The notes under the pieces: generated by a model | Seen by the model: the letters and a program-made list of their open reading frames with translations, nothing else | Told to the model about the DNA's origin: nothing | The model's database searches: none | Part shown: one piece after another, positions 35,388 to 44,260 of the stretch | Position numbering within the stretch: the first letter of the stretch is position 1 | Layout of the letters: every line of letters starts with the position of its first letter | Assembly (NCBI RefSeq): GCF_030817535.1 | Contig: NZ_JAUSZL010000002.1 | Coordinates: forward strand, 8,782,593-8,846,592 | DNA: 64,000 nucleotides | DNA from: Streptomyces sp. V3I8 | Lineage (GTDB): Bacteria; Actinomycetota; Actinomycetes; Streptomycetales; Streptomycetaceae | Reading direction: 5' to 3' | Position numbers and translations under genes: made by a program

Positions 35388-36619
35388 CGGCCGGTCTCCG
35401 TCATGAGGACCGGCTCGATGTCCAGGTCGAAGGTGCGCGCGATCCGCAGGCCGTCGTTGTAGTCGATCTCGAACACCTTCTTGCCCAAGGGGTCGTTGAC
35501 GTAGGCGCGGCTGCGATCGACCTCGATCACGGGAGGACTGCCGCCGGTGCCGGCCCGCGCCCGTCCGGTCAGGAGCGGTGCGGTCCGTGCGGTCCGCTTG
35601 CCGGTGGCGATGTCGTAGCCGTGCAGCGAGCCGTCGGTCTCGAGGACGAGCAGCGGGGAACCCTCCCCGGCGGTGCCGGCCGCGACGACGGGTCCGGTGT
35701 CCACGCGGGTCCAGACCCGTTCGGTGACGTCGAGGACCCATACCGCGTCGTCGCCCGCCGGCGCGGTGAGGGAGTCGCTGCCGGGACGATGACGGAAGGA
35801 GACGGCCCGTTCCCTGACCGGCACGTCCTCGCTGTAGGGGATCTCCTCGGCGGTGAAGACGCCGTCCTCCGCACGGACGAGCAGCGCGCCGTCGGCGCAG
35901 CCCAGCACCGCGCCGCGTCGGGTGACGGCATCTCCACGCGGCTTCTCGCACTCCGCGTCGGGAGACGCGACGCGGTCGCCCGCCCGGTCGAGCACGACGA
36001 GCTTCGTCGTGCCGCCCTCGTCCGCGAAGGCCAGGAGGTGTTCCCCGTACGGCAGGACGGCGCCGGAGTAGGTGCCCGCCAGCGTCCGGGCAGACGCGAT
36101 GCTGCCCTTCTCCAACGTGCTCCGGTCGTACAGGACGCCCCGCCCGTCCTCGTCGGTCACCGCGGTCACGGCGGCGTCGCTGCGCACCTGCGCCCGGCGG
36201 CCCACGGGCAGTTCGCCGACGTCCCGTACCGCCGCGCTGTAGTAGTGGACGTGGTCGCCGTGGTCCACCGTCCAGGCGCCGCTGTCGAGCACGTGAACGC
36301 GGTCGGAGGTGTGGAGGTAGCCGAACCTGCCGTCCGTGCCGAGCCGGACGGCGCCTTCCACCCGGGCCGTCCTGTGCGCCTTGCCGGTGGCGAGGTCGAG
36401 AACGCGGCTGTCTCCGCTGCCGGGGTCGTTGAGGACCAGTCGGGACTGCTGTTCGGCGGCCTCCCGCGCTCCCTCGACATACCCGTGGGCGGTGGCGGAC
36501 GGGGAACTCCTGTCAGATCGTGGGGAGTTGTCCTTCTCGGCCGAGCAGCTCGTGGTGAGCAGCGCGGTGATCACCAGTGCGGCCGGAACCCATGGAGTGA
36601 CGTTTCTGCGGACGGTCAT
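35384..36619 (-). CDS. AztD-like lipoprotein (copy 2)
   Basis: 411 residues from ATG 36619. Signal peptide with lipobox TTSC (Cys25). The repeat pattern is the same as in the 33023 protein (VLDLATGKAHRTARVEG, VHVLDSGAWTVDHGDHVHYY, LHGYDIATGKRTARTA, KKVFEIDYNDGLRIARTFDL) but clearly diverged from it. HGDHVHYY is a candidate zinc site. It sits 21 nt after aztB and overlaps aztC by 4 nt, so it is part of the zinc operon. A second chaperone-like copy is unusual. Confidence 0.8.
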   Translation of the reverse strand: MTVRRNVTPWVPAALVITALLTTSCSAEKDNSPRSDRSSPSATAHGYVEGAREAAEQQSRLVLNDPGSGDSRVLDLATGKAHRTARVEGAVRLGTDGRFGYLHTSDRVHVLDSGAWTVDHGDHVHYYSAAVRDVGELPVGRRAQVRSDAAVTAVTDEDGRGVLYDRSTLEKGSIASARTLAGTYSGAVLPYGEHLLAFADEGGTTKLVVLDRAGDRVASPDAECEKPRGDAVTRRGAVLGCADGALLVRAEDGVFTAEEIPYSEDVPVRERAVSFRHRPGSDSLTAPAGDDAVWVLDVTERVWTRVDTGPVVAAGTAGEGSPLLVLETDGSLHGYDIATGKRTARTAPLLTGRARAGTGGSPPVIEVDRSRAYVNDPLGKKVFEIDYNDGLRIARTFDLDIEPVLMTETGR

Positions 36620-36640
36620 GACGATCGCCTCAGGCTTCTT

Positions 36641-37507
36641 TCAGTTGACTTCGGGAGCGGAAAGGGGAGCGGGAACGGGCGCGAGGCGCGCACGGCGGTG
36701 CCGCAGGCCGGCCAGCATGTGGGAGAGGAAGAACAGACTCACCGCGAGGGCCGAGACGGTCGCGCCGGCTGCGGTGCCCAGGTGCCAGGACAGCAGCAGG
36801 CCGCCGAACGTGGCGGCGACCCCGAGGAGCGCGGCGAGCACCATGACCCCGCGGATGCTGCGCGCCCATGGCAGGGCCGCCGCGGGCGGAGCGATGAGCA
36901 GGCCGAGGACCAGCAGCGTTCCGACGATGTGGAACGAGGCGACGATCGCCAGACCGAGCAGGCCCAGCAGTACGGCGTGGGCCAGACGTGGCCGCAGCCC
37001 CAGGGTCCTCGCCTTGCGTTCGTCGAACGCCAGGGCCACGAAGGCGCGATGACCGAGGACCGACACCGCCAGCGCTACGAACAGCGCCGCCGCGAGCAGG
37101 AAGAGGTCCTGCTGCCGGACGGCGAGGACGTCACCGAACAGGAAGCCGGTGAGGTCCACCGCGAAGGACTGCGAGCGCGACACGATGATCACGCCGAGCG
37201 AGAGCATGCCGACGAAGAGCAGCCCGATGCCGGTGTCCTGCGACAGCCTCGGCGTGCGGCCCAGTACGGTGACGCCCGCCGTCATGACCGCGGCGCTGAC
37301 CACCGCGCCCACCATCAGGTTCGAACCCAGCAGGGCGGCCAGCGCGACCCCCGGCAGCAGACCGTGGGACATGGCGTCCCCGAGGAAGGCCATCCCTCTC
37401 AGCACCACCCAGGTGCCGGCCGGCGCGCAGATCGCGGACACCAGGATTCCGCCCCACAGGGCGCGCTGCACGAAGGCCACCTCGAACGGGGCCGTCAACC
37501 ATTCCAT
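36641..37507 (-). CDS. aztB: Zinc ABC transporter permease AztB
   Basis: 288 residues from ATG 37507, with about eight hydrophobic segments of the ABC-3 (ZnuB/TroC) permease family. GMAFLGDAMSHGLLPGVALA is the family signature in the first half, followed by FLFGDVLAVRQQDLF and FHIVGTLLVLGLLIAPPAAA. First gene of the minus-strand azt operon; its start is 16 nt from a Zur-box-like palindrome shared with divergent aztA. Confidence 0.93.
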   Translation of the reverse strand: MEWLTAPFEVAFVQRALWGGILVSAICAPAGTWVVLRGMAFLGDAMSHGLLPGVALAALLGSNLMVGAVVSAAVMTAGVTVLGRTPRLSQDTGIGLLFVGMLSLGVIIVSRSQSFAVDLTGFLFGDVLAVRQQDLFLLAAALFVALAVSVLGHRAFVALAFDERKARTLGLRPRLAHAVLLGLLGLAIVASFHIVGTLLVLGLLIAPPAAALPWARSIRGVMVLAALLGVAATFGGLLLSWHLGTAAGATVSALAVSLFFLSHMLAGLRHRRARLAPVPAPLSAPEVN

Positions 37508-37523
37508 GCCGCTGACAGTACAA

Positions 37524-37538
37524 TGAAAATCATGTTCA
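37524..37538. promoter_or_regulatory. Zur-box-like palindrome at aztA/aztB divergence
   Basis: TGAAAATCATGTTCA closely matches the actinobacterial Zur operator (TGAAAATGATTTTCA type; recalled). It covers the possible aztA start codons at 37523 and 37532 and ends 16 nt from the aztB start. Zinc-loaded Zur bound here could block both directions at once. Confidence 0.75.
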
Positions 37539-38266
37539 AAACTACGGGTCATCGGCCCGCCCCACCCTCGAAGCGGGACCCGCACGTCCGTTTCACCGAC
37601 CTGTGCGCCGGCTACGCGGGACGTCCCGTCCTCGACCAACTCAGTGCCGACATACCGAGGTTGGCCACGACGGCACTCGTCGGACCGAACGGCAGCGGCA
37701 AGTCGACCCTGCTCGGAGTCCTCGCCGGTGTGATCAGTCCGACATCCGGCGATCTCCGTCATGAGGGAGAACGGCCGCCCGCGTTCGTGCCGCAGCGCGC
37801 TGCCGTCGCGGACGCCCTGCCCCTGACCGTCCGGCAGACCGTCGAGATGGGACGCTGGGGCGAACGTGGACCATGGCGCCGGCTCACCCGTCGCGACCAC
37901 GCGACCGTGGACGCCGCGCTCGACCGGCTCGGCATCGGCGACCTCGCCCCGCGCCGACTGGGGGAACTCTCCGGAGGGCAGCGTCAACGCGCCCTGATCG
38001 CACAGGGACTGGCGCAGGAATCGGACCTGCTGCTGCTCGACGAACCCACCACCGGCCTGGACCCGGAGGCGAGGACGTGGATCGCGGACCTGCTGACGGC
38101 ACTCGTCGCCGACGGTGTGACGGTCGTCCAGGCCACCCACGACCTGGAGGCCGCGCGCGGGGCGGACACCTGCCTCCTGCTCCAGGACGGCCGCCTCGTC
38201 GGCCAAGGTCCTCCCGGCGAGGTTCTCACCACCTCGGCACTGGCCCGACTCTGGCGGTCACTCTGA
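37532..38266 (+). CDS. aztA: Zinc ABC transporter ATP-binding protein AztA
   Basis: 244 residues from ATG 37532 (ATG 37523 is also in frame). Walker A GPNGSGKSTLLGVLAG, Q-loop FVPQRAAVADALPLT, signature LSGGQRQRALIAQ, Walker B LLLLDEPTTGLD and switch ATHD are intact, so it should power AztB. Neither start has a ribosome binding site, and a Zur-box-like palindrome overlaps both, suggesting a leaderless transcript. It is the only plus-strand gene of the zinc locus. Confidence 0.9.
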   Translation: MFKTTGHRPAPPSKRDPHVRFTDLCAGYAGRPVLDQLSADIPRLATTALVGPNGSGKSTLLGVLAGVISPTSGDLRHEGERPPAFVPQRAAVADALPLTVRQTVEMGRWGERGPWRRLTRRDHATVDAALDRLGIGDLAPRRLGELSGGQRQRALIAQGLAQESDLLLLDEPTTGLDPEARTWIADLLTALVADGVTVVQATHDLEAARGADTCLLLQDGRLVGQGPPGEVLTTSALARLWRSL

Positions 38267-38269
38267 ATC

Positions 38270-38288
38270 GCGGAGCCGCCGGCTCCGC
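38270..38288 (+). terminator. Hairpin after aztA
   Basis: GCGGAGCC and GGCTCCGC form an 8-bp GC-rich stem with a GCC loop, 4 nt after the aztA stop. No T-run. Confidence 0.6.
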
Positions 38289-38398
38289 AGCTGACGTGCC
38301 TGCCCGCTGCGCCTGAGTTCCACGGGTCACGAAACCGCGGGCTGACGTCGCCGACCCCGGCTCGGCCGCCACGAGACGGAGGCGGAGCCGCGCGGCAC

Positions 38399-38764
38399 GG
38401 GGAGGGAACGGCCGGGCTGATCGAGGCGGCCGACGCCCACCGCGCCGAGGTGGATCACGACCACCGGGACGGGTCCTACGCCGCGGGTGCCTTCAGTGCT
38501 CCGGGCGAGAACGGCGACCGGACACCCGTCCTCGGCTTCGACGGTGGCCTGGGGATCGCGGCGCCGTGTGTGGAGGCGCTGTCAAAGAGCGGCCGGGCCG
38601 TGGCGCACTCGGCCGACGGCGGTAAGCCCATCCACCTCTTCCACTGGTTCGAGGGCGCTGGGCTCCGTACGACGTTCGAGGGCCCCTCGGCGCGCTACGG
38701 CAACACTCCCGACGAACTGGTCCCCCTGCTGCGGGAAGTCGGCTTTCCGAGTGGTGGGTGGTGA
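38399..38764 (+). CDS. Hypothetical protein, possibly a truncated DUF6461-like gene
   Basis: A frame open from about 38399; GTG 38450 gives 104 residues (DHDHRDGSYAAGAFSAPGEN ... GKPIHLFHWFEGAGLRTTFE ... NTPDELVPLLREVGFPSGGW). The HLFHWFEGAGLRTTFE block with a preceding VAHSADG recalls DUF6461-type proteins of Streptomyces, but the N-terminus is too short and no ribosome binding site is visible. Probably a degenerate or partial gene. 38289-38398 holds nothing else. Confidence 0.45.
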   Translation, partial: GEGTAGLIEAADAHRAEVDHDHRDGSYAAGAFSAPGENGDRTPVLGFDGGLGIAAPCVEALSKSGRAVAHSADGGKPIHLFHWFEGAGLRTTFEGPSARYGNTPDELVPLLREVGFPSGGW

Positions 38765-38937
38765 GTGGCGGGCGAGCGCGTGGAGGAGGCCGCAGTCCAG
38801 CGGTACGAAGGCAGTACGAAGGCCACGCTCATCTCCCGACCGCCGTCCTTTCCCGCTCGTATCCCGTACGAGTCAGTAAAGGGACCGGGCCGCGGGGGCT
38901 CGCCGCCCCGGTTTTCGACGGGCACACGCGATGGGCG

Positions 38938-40098
38938 TCACAGGTCTTGTCTGTGCGGGTCCCGGAAGCGGCCGAGTCCCTTCTTGAGGGCATTCAGCGG
39001 GGAGCCGACCGTCCTGGCCGTCTCCGGTGCGGGCGACCGGGACGAACCGGCGCCGTCGGTGAACTCGGCCAGTGCGGCCTGCGCCGCCTCCGTCGCCTCC
39101 TGGTAGAGGTCACGGGACTTCGTCATGGCGTCGAGCGCTTCGGCGTATTTGATGACCATGCTCTGGGCATGGGCCAGCTCTTCCTCCGGGGTCAGCAGGT
39201 GCCAGCCCTGGCGCAGCTGGTTCAGGGCCTGCTCGGCACCTTCCGGCAGTGCTTGCGGCAGTTGGGCGAACTCCTCGATGCGGGCGAGGAGTTCCGTCGG
39301 TTCGGAGCCGTCCAGGAAGACACTGTGCACGGTGAAGTGGTCCGCGTCGTAGTCCGGGTTCCGGGGCTGCGTGGGCAGCACGACGGCGCCGCCGCGCGGC
39401 ATCCGCACGTTCAGTTCCCGCTTCATCGCGAAGTCGGCGATCTCCGCCTGCGCCGGCGTGGCGCGGTGCTCGATCACCCGGTGCCGCAGACTCGGCGGCA
39501 GGAACGTGGAGACCGGCTGCTGCCCCTTCGGATCGGGCGTCATGGCCTCGTGCACCACGATATGGATGTACCAGGTGTTGCGGGAGTGGTCCCGCAGGCG
39601 GCGGCGCATCTCGTTCTGGTCCTGCGGCAGGTGGTTCGCCGCCCGCAGGCGCACCCCGGGCGCGAAGTCGTGGTCCCAGGCGACCCGGTCGCTGTCGGGC
39701 CAGAACATGGTGGCGGGCGAGGGCCACTCGGGGTTCCACGCCAGCTCCGCCTCGGCGGCAAGGACCCAGGTGATCCCCTCATGGTCCGTACGACGGACCT
39801 CCTGGTCGTACGTGGTCAGCTGCGCGCGCACCATGACACCGTCGGCCACGCGCCAGCGGGCCTCGAAGAGGCGCCGGGCCGACGGGCCGGGATCGGCCGA
39901 CTCCTCCCGCGGATACAGGACGGTGGAGCGGGCCGCCTCCACGGGGTCGAGGTCCAGGAAGTCGTCGAGGACCCCGGCTGCCTTGAGGGCGATCAAGTTG
40001 CGCCGGACGTCCTGCTCGGGGTCGGGCCCGAGATGGCGCCCGCGCGCCAGCCATACGGTGCTCGGGACGATCGTCGAAGAGCTGCTGTTCTTGGTCAT
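38938..40098 (-). CDS. Hypothetical protein
   Basis: 386 residues from ATG 40098. Soluble, mixed alpha/beta, with PEWPSPATMFWPDSDRVAWD, HSRNTWYIHIVVHEAMTPDP and a long helical C-terminal part (LAHAQSMVIKYAEALDAMTK) likely to form a coiled coil. No family is recognised. It is monocistronic and divergent from the kinase gene across a 484-bp spacer. Confidence 0.7.
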   Translation of the reverse strand: MTKNSSSSTIVPSTVWLARGRHLGPDPEQDVRRNLIALKAAGVLDDFLDLDPVEAARSTVLYPREESADPGPSARRLFEARWRVADGVMVRAQLTTYDQEVRRTDHEGITWVLAAEAELAWNPEWPSPATMFWPDSDRVAWDHDFAPGVRLRAANHLPQDQNEMRRRLRDHSRNTWYIHIVVHEAMTPDPKGQQPVSTFLPPSLRHRVIEHRATPAQAEIADFAMKRELNVRMPRGGAVVLPTQPRNPDYDADHFTVHSVFLDGSEPTELLARIEEFAQLPQALPEGAEQALNQLRQGWHLLTPEEELAHAQSMVIKYAEALDAMTKSRDLYQEATEAAQAALAEFTDGAGSSRSPAPETARTVGSPLNALKKGLGRFRDPHRQDL

Positions 40099-40350
40099 GG
40101 AACCGTTCTGTGGAAGATCAAGGCCCGACCAGTATGGTCCTTACCGCAGTACATGTCGTACTCCGCCCCCTGCGCGTGGCGCGGACCACGCGCAGACATC
40201 TCGTACACCGCAGCGGACCGACCTGAAGACTTTCGCAGGCCCGTACCGCACCAGCAGGTTCGTAGCGGACGGCGAGTTCCCCCGTCCGGGCGACCTGTCT
40301 CGAGGAACATCACGGTACACACGTGCGTGTCGGCAACACGCGCAACGGCC

Positions 40351-40384
40351 CGGTCCGGACCCGGGGGTCCGGTCCGGACCCGGG
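40351..40384. repeat. 15-bp direct repeat with internal palindrome
   Basis: CGGTCCGGACCCGGG occurs at 40351-40365 and 40370-40384, each containing the palindrome GGTCCGGACC. It lies in the divergent region 40099-40582 between the hypothetical gene and the Ser/Thr kinase, about 200 nt before the kinase, and could be a paired operator. Nothing else is seen in that spacer. Confidence 0.6.
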
Positions 40385-40582
40385 TATCACGGGGCGCCGG
40401 TACACCCATCCAGCGGCTCCCGCCGGCGGATCACCCGGCTGGTACCGCGCGATCATGGGGTGTGCGCCAGGTCGGTAGGCTGATCATACTGCGGACCCCG
40501 GTCTGCGCTGCTGCGTGGAGTGCGGAGTGACGTGCCGACGCAGCCGTCGTGACGGCCCATTCAAGGTGAGGATGATTCGCAG

Positions 40583-42121
40583 GTGCTGGTGGCTGAACGG
40601 TATCGGTTGGGGGCCTCCCTGGGCCGAGGTGGGATGGGCGAGGTCTGGCGGGCCACCGACGAGGTGCTCGGCCGGTCCGTGGCCGTCAAACTCCTGCTGG
40701 GCGACGACGCCGACTCCGCGGCGGCCGCGAGGTTCCGGCTGGAAGGGCAGACGGCGGCCCGGCTGAGCCACCCGCATGTGGTGGCCGTGTTCGACTTCGG
40801 GTCCTGGGACAACCGCTTCTACCTGGTCATGGAGCTGGTCGAAGGCCAGAGCCTGGCCCAGGAACTGACCGAGGCGGGTTCCCTGACGCCCGAGCGGGTC
40901 GCGCAGATCGCCGCGCAGGCCGCGGCCGGCCTCGCCGCCGCGCACCGGCAGGGCATCGTGCACCGGGACATCAAACCCGGCAACCTGATGTCGGACACCG
41001 CGGGCACGGTCAAGATCGGCGACTTCGGCATCGCCCGCTTCGTGGACGACCCCGCCTCCGCACTCACCTCGGCCGGACAGATCGTCGGCACAAGCCTCTA
41101 TCTCGCTCCCGAGCGCGCGCTCGGCAACCCGGCGAGCGCCGCCTCCGACGTGTACTCGCTGGGCTGCGTGCTGTACCAGCTGCTGACCGGTGAGCCGCCG
41201 TTCCGGGCCGAGTCCGCGACGATCACCCTGCACCAGCACATCGACAAGGCGCCGGTGCCGCCGCGTGACAGAGGCGTCCGGCTGCCGTCCGCCTTCGAGA
41301 ACTACCTCCTCGACCTCCTCGCCAAGCAGCCCGAGGACCGGCCCACGGCCCAGGAGGTCGCGGACTGGTTCGACAGCGGGGCCTGGCGCGGGCACACGGG
41401 GCCCCTGCCCGCGCCGGGAGCCGGACCCTCGTACGGAACGGAGGCGGCCTACGGACCCTCGTACGGGACGGGTACGGGGACGGCGTACGGCTCGTCGTAC
41501 GCGGCCGGGGCGGACGTGCCGTACGCCGGTGCGGAGAACGGACCCGCGACGACGTACCGGCTGCCGCAGGCCGACGACCGCACTGCGCGGTCCGGGTACG
41601 CGACACGCTCATCGGCTACGGGCCCGACCCGCCAGGCCTCCCGGGCTGCCCGGCACGACGGCGCGGGCGCGGCGGACGGCGCGGGCGGTGGCATACGGGC
41701 GCGGCTGAGCCGACGGCCGCGCGTCGTCGGGGGTATCGCGGCGGTGGTGCTTTTCGTGGCAGCGCTGTTCATCGGCATAGCCCTCTTCTCACCCGACGAC
41801 AGCTCGGCCGAGCCGGGCGGACCGGACGGTTCGTCGTCCCCCTCCACCACGTCCTCCGATACCTCGGGATCCGATTCGCGTTCCGACTCCTCCGACTCTT
41901 CCGGATCGGAATCCTCCGCAGGGTCATCAGGGTCATCGGGGGCGTCGCAGTCGTCGGACGTGCCCGAGGGGTCGGCCACGGCGTCCGCTCCCGGGGCCTC
42001 GCAGGGCGGCGCCGTCCCGCCGTCCGCATCGGTCTCCGCCGAGGAGACAGCGTCCGCGCCGCAGCGGAACGAGGACGAACCCGATGAGAACGAGCCCGAC
42101 GAGGAAGAGCCCGAGGAGTAG
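40583..42121 (+). CDS. Transmembrane Ser/Thr protein kinase (PknB-type)
   Basis: 512 residues from GTG 40583, with GGTGAGG about 10 nt upstream. The kinase domain (~7-265) is complete: GRGGMGEVW loop, Lys36 in AVKLL, VHRDIKPGN (~128), DFG, GTSLYLAPE. A juxtamembrane stretch with repeated GPSYGT/AYG units, one TM helix (VVGGIAAVVLFVAALFIGIA, ~383-402) and an extracytoplasmic Ser/Asp-rich region ending in an acidic DEPDENEPDEEEPEE tail follow. There are no PASTA repeats. The acidic tail may bind cations or cell-wall polymers (inference). Confidence 0.92.
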   Translation: MLVAERYRLGASLGRGGMGEVWRATDEVLGRSVAVKLLLGDDADSAAAARFRLEGQTAARLSHPHVVAVFDFGSWDNRFYLVMELVEGQSLAQELTEAGSLTPERVAQIAAQAAAGLAAAHRQGIVHRDIKPGNLMSDTAGTVKIGDFGIARFVDDPASALTSAGQIVGTSLYLAPERALGNPASAASDVYSLGCVLYQLLTGEPPFRAESATITLHQHIDKAPVPPRDRGVRLPSAFENYLLDLLAKQPEDRPTAQEVADWFDSGAWRGHTGPLPAPGAGPSYGTEAAYGPSYGTGTGTAYGSSYAAGADVPYAGAENGPATTYRLPQADDRTARSGYATRSSATGPTRQASRAARHDGAGAADGAGGGIRARLSRRPRVVGGIAAVVLFVAALFIGIALFSPDDSSAEPGGPDGSSSPSTTSSDTSGSDSRSDSSDSSGSESSAGSSGSSGASQSSDVPEGSATASAPGASQGGAVPPSASVSAEETASAPQRNEDEPDENEPDEEEPEE

Positions 42122-42289
42122 GCGGCCGCGAAAGCGGGTGACCGTCCACGCCCCGAAGCGGCCCCCTCTTACCGGCCCTCGCCCCTTGCCGGTTCCTTTG
42201 CAAGCCCCTTGCCCGGAATCCTCTCCCGACCCGGGACGGGGTATTGCGTCGGGCTGCCGGAACACCGGAACAGTGGCATGCCCATACGG

Positions 42290-43309
42290 TCAGGCGCTGG
42301 TCGGGGGACCTGGGATCTCCTGGTTGTAGCGGCGTACGGCGCGGTCGTTGAGCCGGCTACCCAAGCTGCGTACCTTCTCCGCCCAAGCGGACAGGGGACT
42401 GTCGATGCGGTGGCCCTGCACGATGCGGTCCCGCGGCGTACCGTCGGCGCCTTCCCCGGTCGGGGACCGGGGAAGGAACCGGGTGGCGAAGCCGCTCAGC
42501 CGCGTGACCGCGGTAGGTGCCACGCCGTGCGCCACTCCCGCAGCATGCGCCGCGGGGGTGAGCACCAGACGGGTCCGCCGCCGCTGCAGGGCCCGTACGA
42601 TGCGCTCGGCCGCGCGGTCGGCGTCCATCGATACGACCGGTGTCCCGGACAGGGCGGAGAACCACGCGAACTCCTTGGCGGACCGGCCGCCGAATTCCGC
42701 CTGGAGGTGCGATCCGGTACGCATCAGCCCGGGGTGAACCGTGGTCACGCTGACGTTCGTGCCGACTGTCTCTGCCCGGAGCCCCTCGCCCAGTGTTCCC
42801 ACAGCGGCCTTCGCGCAGGAGTACGGCAGCAGGTGCGGAACGGCGAGCAGACCGCCCACGGAGCCGATGAGGCACAGACGGCCCCCGGCCTCGCTGCGCT
42901 GCAGGTGGGGGAGTGCGGCCATGGCCGTGTTCACCGCCCCGCCGAAGATGGTCGCCATGGCGTCGTCGAAGGCTCCGCTGTCGAGCGACGCCACCGGGGC
43001 CACCTGGATGACTCCCGCGTTGGCGATGACGATGTCCAGACCGCCCTGCCTGCTGTCCGTCCGCCGGACCGCGGACTCGACCGCGTCCCGGTCACGGACG
43101 TCACAGACCACGGTGGAGACCGTCGTGCCGGTCCGTTCCTTGATCCAGTCGGCACCGCGGCCGAGCTCGTCCGCGTCGCGGGCCGCCACGGTCACCCGGC
43201 AGCCTCGCTGGGCCAGCCGTGCGGACAGGAGCAGCCCCAGCCCGCGCGAGCCGCCCGTGACCAGTGCGGAGAGTCCGTCAAAAGTCGATGGACGTGACGT
43301 CGACGCCAT
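42290..43309 (-). CDS. SDR family oxidoreductase (long, C-terminal extension)
   Basis: 339 residues from ATG 43309, with GAGGTGA 6 nt upstream (ATG 43360 rejected). TGGSRGLGLLLSARL cofactor motif, NAG, catalytic SVGGLLAVPHLLPYSCAKAAV. About 90 residues beyond the usual SDR length form a basic extension (FATRFLPRSPTGEGADG ... RRYNQEIPGPPTSA). Substrate unknown. Transcribed alone; convergent with the kinase gene. Confidence 0.88.
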   Translation of the reverse strand: MASTSRPSTFDGLSALVTGGSRGLGLLLSARLAQRGCRVTVAARDADELGRGADWIKERTGTTVSTVVCDVRDRDAVESAVRRTDSRQGGLDIVIANAGVIQVAPVASLDSGAFDDAMATIFGGAVNTAMAALPHLQRSEAGGRLCLIGSVGGLLAVPHLLPYSCAKAAVGTLGEGLRAETVGTNVSVTTVHPGLMRTGSHLQAEFGGRSAKEFAWFSALSGTPVVSMDADRAAERIVRALQRRRTRLVLTPAAHAAGVAHGVAPTAVTRLSGFATRFLPRSPTGEGADGTPRDRIVQGHRIDSPLSAWAEKVRSLGSRLNDRAVRRYNQEIPGPPTSA

Positions 43310-43527
43310 CTGTGTCACCTCGCTCGTGGAAGGCGACCCGAGTACCCGTAAGACCTGCATGTAGGCACCGAGCACGGTTCGGCCAGAGCACGGGATACGG
43401 GGCGTAGGCCACGGGCCACGATCACGACACAACCGCAGGTCATGGGGTACGAGGTAACGGAGTACGGGAGTACGGGGGTGATGCCGGAGTTCTGCCCCCG
43501 TAACCCTCAGGGGCTCGGTGTGGGAGG

Positions 43528-43559
43528 ACCCCGGCCGGACGGGGGAGACCGGCCGGGGT
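43528..43559. terminator. GC-rich hairpin
   Basis: ACCCCGGCCGG (43528-43538) pairs perfectly with CCGGCCGGGGT (43549-43559) around a 10-nt loop in the 43310-43802 intergenic stretch. It could be a terminator for transcripts from the 43803 gene, or part of a larger structure. Confidence 0.55.
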
Positions 43560-43629
43560 GGTGGGTGGTGGCTGCGGAGGGCGGTCGCCTCTCGGCGGGG
43601 TGCTCCATGGGGCTTCAGCCGGACGATCG

Positions 43630-43687
43630 TCCCCATGGGCTGTAGGTGAGGCCCGGGGACACTGTCCCCTCCGCAGCCACATGGGGA
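43630..43687. other. Nested hairpin element of unknown function
   Basis: An outer 13-bp stem (TCCCCATGGGCTG, 43630-43642, with CAGCC and CATGGGGA, 43674-43687, one bulged A) encloses a perfect GGGGACA/TGTCCCC stem (43655-43669). It lies 115 nt beyond the stop of the GlsB-like gene. It could be its terminator or a small structured RNA; no protein frame explains it. Confidence 0.55.
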
Positions 43688-43802
43688 TGAACGGCCAACT
43701 CTCCCGGAGTGTTCCGCACGAAGGGTGCGCTGGGCGCCGACTGTGTTACGCCGTGTCCGTGCCGGCACGGAGATGCTGCTGACCCCGTGTTGCAGCCCTG
43801 CT

Positions 43803-44066
43803 TCAGCGGCGGCCCTTCAGACGCTCCACTGCTGCGACGCCGACAGCGGCGAGGCCGATCTGGATGGCCAGCTCAATCCAGTCGATGCCCTTGGTGTCGG
43901 CGACATCCAGGGCTCCGGCGACAGCCGTGCCGACCAGTGCGGCCAGGATGCCGACTGCGATGGTCCACAGGACACCGATGTGCTGACGGCCGGGAAGGGC
44001 CAGGCGGCCCAGGACCCCGATGACGATACCGATCACGATCGCGGCGATGATTCCGGAGATTTCCAT
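43803..44066 (-). CDS. GlsB/YeaQ/YmgE family stress membrane protein
   Basis: 87 residues from ATG 44066, with GGAAGG 8-10 nt upstream. Three hydrophobic segments (ISGIIAAIVIGIVIGVLGRLAL, IGVLWTIAVGILAALVGTAVAG, WIELAIQIGLAAVGVAAVERL) fit the transglycosylase-associated/GlsB family, small envelope proteins induced by stress. The family function is poorly defined. Monocistronic. Confidence 0.85.
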   Translation of the reverse strand: MEISGIIAAIVIGIVIGVLGRLALPGRQHIGVLWTIAVGILAALVGTAVAGALDVADTKGIDWIELAIQIGLAAVGVAAVERLKGRR

Positions 44067-44260
44067 CCTGCTGCCTTCCTTCCGATGTTCTACACGGCTG
44101 TCGAATAAGCAGTGCCCCGGTTCGAGGGGAACAGTCCTGCTTCCGCGTACTCCCTGCAACGGCTTCGGAGGAGGCCTGCAACCCATCGGCGGATCGAGTG
44201 CGCCGTGTGTGGGCCCGCTTCAGTGCGGGCGGCGGGTCAACAGGGCGAAAGCGGCCCAGG

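Noticed and set aside
35342..37522. Long plus-strand extension in front of AztA
   Set aside because: This 700-codon lead is antisense to aztD, aztC and aztB. The true AztA starts at 37523 or 37532.
40095..40409. 104-codon minus-strand frame upstream of the 38938 gene
   Set aside because: It lies across palindromic repeats, lacks a ribosome binding site and recognisable features, and overlaps the start of the downstream gene.
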